From Shewanella oncorhynchi (lineage in GTDB: Bacteria > Pseudomonadota > Gammaproteobacteria > Enterobacterales > Shewanellaceae), in the NCBI RefSeq assembly GCF_012584455.1, contig NZ_JABAEB010000011.1:1-64000 (forward strand): 64,000 nt of DNA, written 5' to 3'. The notes under the pieces are model-generated. The model saw only the letters and a list, made by a program, of their open reading frames with translations. It made no database searches and was not told the DNA's origin. A program made the position numbers and the translations under genes. Numbering within the stretch: position 1 is the stretch's first letter; the number at the start of each line of letters is the position of its first letter. Positions 60,280-64,000 of the stretch are shown here, piece after piece.

Positions 60280-61089
60280 ATGACTGAGGCCTATCAAAAT
60301 CGATTTGGCGGAATTGGCCGTTTGTATGGACAAAAGGCGTTGGCTAAATTTGCCACATCCCATGTGATGGTAATTGGTATTGGTGGCGTCGGTACTTGGG
60401 CGGCTGAAGCCTTAGCGCGGAGCGGCATAGGGCAGATAAGCTTGATAGATTTAGATGATATCTGTGTCACTAATACTAACCGACAAATACATGCTCTTAG
60501 CTCCACCATCGGCGGTTCTAAAGTTGCTGTGATGGCGCAACGGATACGTGAAATTAATCCTGATTGCCAAGTGAATGAAATTGAAGATTTTATTACATTG
60601 GATAATCTAGGCGAGTATTTACTTGGAGCTAAAGAGGGCGGCAATATTGATTATGTTATTGATTGTATTGATGCCGTTAAGCAGAAGGCTGCGCTAATTG
60701 CTTGGTGTAAACGTCAAAAAATTAAGATAGTGACAGTGGGTGGTGCGGGTGGACAGACAGATCCGACGCAAATTCAGTTAACTGATCTCGCTAAAACCTA
60801 CCAAGATCCTTTGCTAGCCAAAGTGCGTAATATTTTGCGCCGCGAGTATAACTTCTCTAAAAACGTGCAACGCCGGTTTGCTATCGATGCTGTTTTTTCC
60901 AGTGAGCAGTTAGTGTATCCCCAAGCCGATGGCTCAGTGTGCGGTACTAAAGCGGCGGCTGATGGCAGCATGAGGATGGATTGTGCTTCTGGTTTTGGGG
61001 CTGTGACTATGGTCACTGGGACATTTGGTTTTGTGGCGGCAAGTCGCGTATTAGCGCGATTGGCACAGCAGGCTCAAGAGGCGGTTTAA
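60280..61089 (+). CDS. tcdA: tRNA threonylcarbamoyladenosine dehydratase
   Basis: A 269-residue E1-like ATP-dependent enzyme converts t6A37 of tRNA into its cyclic form. The nucleotide-binding motif VIGIGGVGTWAAEALARSGI (31-50) is followed by LIDLDDICVTNTNRQ. Later IDCIDAVKQKAALI and the C-terminal DCASGFGAVTMVTGTFG segment are typical of TcdA/CsdL. Length agrees with E. coli YgdL. Confidence 0.93.
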   Translation: MTEAYQNRFGGIGRLYGQKALAKFATSHVMVIGIGGVGTWAAEALARSGIGQISLIDLDDICVTNTNRQIHALSSTIGGSKVAVMAQRIREINPDCQVNEIEDFITLDNLGEYLLGAKEGGNIDYVIDCIDAVKQKAALIAWCKRQKIKIVTVGGAGGQTDPTQIQLTDLAKTYQDPLLAKVRNILRREYNFSKNVQRRFAIDAVFSSEQLVYPQADGSVCGTKAAADGSMRMDCASGFGAVTMVTGTFGFVAASRVLARLAQQAQEAV

Positions 61090-61114
61090 ACTCTTAACCT
61101 AGATTCAGCCAAGA

Positions 61115-61140
61115 TATCACCGCTTTCAAGGGCGGTGATA
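61115..61140. terminator. Hairpin between tcdA and the sensor kinase gene
   Basis: TATCACCGC and GCGGTGATA form a 9-bp stem with an 8-base loop between two convergent genes. There is no clear T-tract, so it may act only partly. Confidence 0.5.
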
Positions 61141-61175
61141 CCCCTTCAATATTATGTAATTTCATTAGGTTATAG

Positions 61176-62801
61176 TTAGATATAAAAATCTTGTTGATTA
61201 TTGACTGGTTCACATTGAGTGTATGGAAATTTAATATCAAATTGTGGGCCGCCTAGTTTTGAGTCTGCGCGATAACTCATAGTGCCTTTCAACAGTGTTG
61301 CGGCATTAAAGGCCGCTGATAATCCTAAGCCAGTACCACCTTTATTACGATTTGTAGTAAAGAAGGGTTCGAACATGTGCTCAGCAACATCTGCTGGAAT
61401 GGCTAAGCCATTATTTTGAATGCTGATTTGAATTGATTCTTCATCCAAAGTCGCATTAATGTGGATAAGATTGTCTTCATGTCCTTGGAATGCATGGGTA
61501 AAGGCGTTCGAGAGAATATTACTAACAATTTGATTTAACAAACTGATATTGGTTTTGATATTGAGTGTAGGCTCCACGTTGATCTCCGTTGAGGCGTTAA
61601 CATTGGGATGCATAATTAATGTCGACTCTAGGATTTCATGTAGCTGCTGGTTTAGATTACAGCATTGGTGTTCTTCATGACTGCGATCGATGGCGATCGT
61701 TTTAAATTTTTGAATTAAGCTACTGGCTTTAGTGATATTACGGACAATGAGTTCACAGCTTTCTTGGTACTCATTAAGTATTTCATTTATCTCATCTAAT
61801 GTAGCTTGATCGCTGTGGATCAGGTCGATCAGTTCTTCAATATGGCTGAGCTGCGCACTCGCCGCCGTCAAACAAATGCCAATTGGGGTGTTTATCTCAT
61901 GGGCAACCCCTGACACGAGTCCACCTAAGGCCGCCATTTTTTCTTGCTCAACTAAAACCTGTTGTGCTCGTTTTAGTGCGCTAAGGGATTGTTCTAACTC
62001 TAGTGTTCTTTCTTTAACTTGTCTTGCTAGCTCTTCTTTATAGCTACGTTCGAGCTTGAGTAGCCGCTCTCTATCTTCTAAGGCTATTTGCAGTTCCGTC
62101 TTAGAATTCTTTAAGGCGCTAAATGAGCTTCTAAGTTGTACTTGCATGCTATTGATGGAATCGGCGACTTGTTTGAATTCATCAATTTTTTCATGACGGT
62201 CAAATTGTAGTGGCTCATATTCATGGTCTATGTCGATATTTTTGCAGTATTGGCTGAGTTTATCTAAGTGTTTAGTAATGTTGAACCACACTAAAAATAG
62301 AATAAAGCCAGCCACTAAGAAGGTTTTAATGCCATTAGAAAGCAGAATGATAATGGCCTTATCATACAAGCGTTGATAGATAGCATCGACATCGACTTGT
62401 ATTTCGAGTGTGCCGACATTGATGTTTTCAGTCGGTGATTTATAGACTAAAGGAAAGGTTTTATCTAAGGAGTGTTCTTGTTTCTGCTCGCCTGCATTCC
62501 ATGCTTGGCCGCTGTCATCTTTAATCGAAATATAGTTAATATCGGGCAGCTGAATTAGCCCATTGAGCTGAGTGTTAATGAGCCGCTCGTCAATAACCCA
62601 AATACTGGCGGCGAGCACATCTAAGTTCACCTTTTCCATGTTGGAAAATACTCTATCGATACGTACTACATCATTGCGATAATCACTGATCAACTGATAT
62701 GCAGTGGTGATTAAGGTGATAACAGAACTAAAAAGTACAATAGACAGGGTAAGGTGCCTGCCTATGGGGCTTTTGATAAGTTGGCTAAAGAATGTCAGCA
62801 T
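61176..62801 (-). CDS. Membrane-bound sensor histidine kinase
   Basis: A 541-residue kinase. Membrane helices lie near 17-36 and 150-174, enclosing a periplasmic sensor of about 115 residues. A HAMP-like segment and a coiled coil (225-290) lead to the phosphoacceptor His301 in GVAHEINTPIG. The ATPase shows the N box (NQIVSNILSNAFTHAF), then MFEPFFTT and the G box GGTGLGLSAAF. No response regulator gene is adjacent, so it is an orphan kinase with an unknown signal. Confidence 0.9.
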   Translation of the reverse strand: MLTFFSQLIKSPIGRHLTLSIVLFSSVITLITTAYQLISDYRNDVVRIDRVFSNMEKVNLDVLAASIWVIDERLINTQLNGLIQLPDINYISIKDDSGQAWNAGEQKQEHSLDKTFPLVYKSPTENINVGTLEIQVDVDAIYQRLYDKAIIILLSNGIKTFLVAGFILFLVWFNITKHLDKLSQYCKNIDIDHEYEPLQFDRHEKIDEFKQVADSINSMQVQLRSSFSALKNSKTELQIALEDRERLLKLERSYKEELARQVKERTLELEQSLSALKRAQQVLVEQEKMAALGGLVSGVAHEINTPIGICLTAASAQLSHIEELIDLIHSDQATLDEINEILNEYQESCELIVRNITKASSLIQKFKTIAIDRSHEEHQCCNLNQQLHEILESTLIMHPNVNASTEINVEPTLNIKTNISLLNQIVSNILSNAFTHAFQGHEDNLIHINATLDEESIQISIQNNGLAIPADVAEHMFEPFFTTNRNKGGTGLGLSAAFNAATLLKGTMSYRADSKLGGPQFDIKFPYTQCEPVNNQQDFYI

Positions 62802-62969
62802 CTTAAATTTTCTTTATGCAATAGCGGCTTGAGATGCTTATAAGCATAGACCTACAGATCCAGAAAGTGCATTTTCTCGCAGATAAAATCAACGAAATAT
62901 GTCTTCATTTGTGGCATTGAATTTGCTTGTTAGCCGATAAGTTCAATTTTTTGTCACTGGGATAGCACT

Positions 62970-63581
62970 ATGTTTAAACTCAAGCTGGATTCAGTTAAGT
63001 TTTTTAGCCCGAAGAAAATGATGTTTAGAGTCATGTTGTGGCTTATGGTGAGTTGTTCTGTCTTACTTCTTATTCCCCCTAATGTGCTGGCAGTGCTGGC
63101 GCTCGATAAATTTGTGCCAGAACATGCACAGTTTGTTGGATTAGGTCTAATCGTTTCTATCGCTTACTTTTTGAGTCAATTAATTAACTTAGGCTTAGAT
63201 GAGTCTATCCGTCATTTAAGTGATAAGCGCGTTATTGAGACGATTGAAGCTAAAGTGAATCTACTTGATCCCGCTGAGCGAGCTTTAGTGAGGGAATTCT
63301 TTCTTCAAGGCGCCACGATTTTGACTCTGCCGCAAAATGAACCCGCTGTAAAAAGTTTAGTGAATGCCTGTATCTTAGAGAAGCTCGGTAACGAGCGCCA
63401 TTATGCAATTCAGGGACCGACCGCTGACTATAAGATTGCCATGAAAGCGCGTATGTACCTTAACCGTGATGTGCTGCGTTTGCCAGCAGGTGAGCCGAGC
63501 CAAGAAGAAATGCAGTCGTTGATTAAGGCGCGCCCGCAATTTTTGAATGGATTAGTACAAAACAGAAAACACGCAGCATAG
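62970..63581 (+). CDS. SieB-like (superinfection exclusion B family) protein
   Basis: A 203-residue protein has two N-terminal membrane helices (about 20-44 and 55-75) and a soluble C-terminal domain (ERALVREFFLQGATILTLPQ is typical). It fits the superinfection exclusion B family named after a phage P22/lambda protein that aborts growth of other phages. Here it is in a core region, not in the prophage, so a defence role is uncertain. Confidence 0.72.
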   Translation: MFKLKLDSVKFFSPKKMMFRVMLWLMVSCSVLLLIPPNVLAVLALDKFVPEHAQFVGLGLIVSIAYFLSQLINLGLDESIRHLSDKRVIETIEAKVNLLDPAERALVREFFLQGATILTLPQNEPAVKSLVNACILEKLGNERHYAIQGPTADYKIAMKARMYLNRDVLRLPAGEPSQEEMQSLIKARPQFLNGLVQNRKHAA

Positions 63582-63722
63582 GCGTGTTCAGCCTCACTCG
63601 GATGAGTGCTAGCTATGTTTTAGTTAGCATTTTTAACATGCGAGACAACAAAAAATGGGGGTGATAAAACCCCCTAGATTTTGCATTTATACAAGAAACA
63701 TGAAGAACAACTGGAGCAAAAA

Positions 63723-63854
63723 CTATGGTTTCGGTGCCGACTTCACAATGAACATCCAAGTGATATAAGACACTATCCCTATTGTGCTAAAGATAACGAT
63801 CATTGAAAGTAAGCCTATGGGGTTACCAAACATCAGATCTAACCAAAATGCCAT
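63723..63854 (-). CDS. DUF3149 small membrane protein
   Basis: A 43-residue protein, MAFWLDLMFGNPIGLLSMIV followed by a second hydrophobic part and a short basic tail (KSAPKP). This is the DUF3149 pattern known from Shewanella and Vibrio. It has a likely single membrane helix (about 13-36). GAGG lies 11 bases upstream of the ATG. Confidence 0.75.
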   Translation of the reverse strand: MAFWLDLMFGNPIGLLSMIVIFSTIGIVSYITWMFIVKSAPKP

Positions 63855-63972
63855 GACTGAAATCCTCTTTCCTGTGAAGTCCTCGCTAAATTAGCGGTAT
63901 TCGATAGCTAAAATACTGATCTCGATCAATAAAAAATCGACATAGGAATACAAAGTCATAACCCTTAGTTAA

Positions 63973-63996
63973 CTCTGTGATCTTGGTCAAATTTAA
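63973..63996 (+). promoter_or_regulatory. Possible CRP-like site at the right edge
   Basis: TGTGATCTTGGTCAAATTTA resembles a CRP site with one strong half. A similar but weaker element (TGATCTCGATCAATAA) lies near 63914. Both are upstream of the small DUF3149 gene, reading leftward. The target is unclear because the window ends here. Confidence 0.3.
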
Positions 63997-64000
63997 GGGT

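Noticed and set aside
1..64000. tRNA, rRNA and CRISPR arrays
   Set aside because: No cloverleaf, ribosomal RNA or regular repeat-spacer pattern was seen on reading either strand; a covariance-model scan was not possible.

Overview
The window looks like a gammaproteobacterial chromosome, most probably Shewanella. The right third carries the nudF-yqiB-cpdA-yqiA-parE block known from Enterobacterales, with a PQQ-type dehydrogenase gene and parC following, flanked by tolC, tcdA, two OmpC-like porins and dusA. All function calls were made by reading motifs; no database search was run.

Layout. (1) 1-4646 is an accessory region. It holds the tail of an unknown gene, a small coiled-coil gene, then three integron-type cassettes separated by attC-like sites (1197-1327, 2045-2106, 3401-3526) and a DUF1778/GNAT toxin-antitoxin pair. 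The array ends against a broken second copy of the coiled-coil gene. No integron integrase is visible. (2) 4773-5967 is a two-gene unit: a helical, repeat-like protein overlapping a HEPN-domain protein. (3) About 6011-42547 is an apparently complete lambdoid prophage next to dusA. A leftward early operon of ten small genes runs from a PL-like promoter. Between PL and the repressor sits an AT-rich three-gene cargo: a C5-cytosine methyltransferase, a DUF262 protein and an HEPN protein with an intact R-x4-H motif. The immunity region (CI, Cro) has three evenly spaced operators matching two at PL. Then come O-like and P-like replication genes (with four iterons inside the O gene), a second tyrosine recombinase, a Q-like antiterminator and a secreted protein. 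After a long late leader follow SAR endolysin, nested Rz/Rz1, holin, Nu1/GpA-type terminase, gpW, portal, a fused ClpP protease-capsid protein, tail genes, a second secreted protein and the integrase. (4) 42548-64000 is core chromosome: dusA, a possible sigma-54-controlled membrane-stress cluster with PspC, an enoyl-CoA hydratase, a PCuAC copper chaperone, DUF2333, an outer-membrane barrel, tolC, the nudF-parE-parC block, two porins, tcdA, a sensor kinase, a SieB-like protein and DUF3149.

How the parts work together. CI probably binds the shared operator RTAAG-N4-CTTAT to silence PL and PR. O, P and the iterons would start replication, and Q would extend late transcription through the terminator ahead of the lysis genes. 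The methyltransferase/DUF262/HEPN unit occupies the position where lambda carries rex, so it is most likely phage-borne defence against competing phages. With the HEPN pair and the cassette-borne toxin-antitoxin and AbiGi-like genes, the left 12 kb holds several defence-type loci.

Limits. The left attachment site was not found, so the left prophage border is uncertain. Several tail and early genes are unrecognised.
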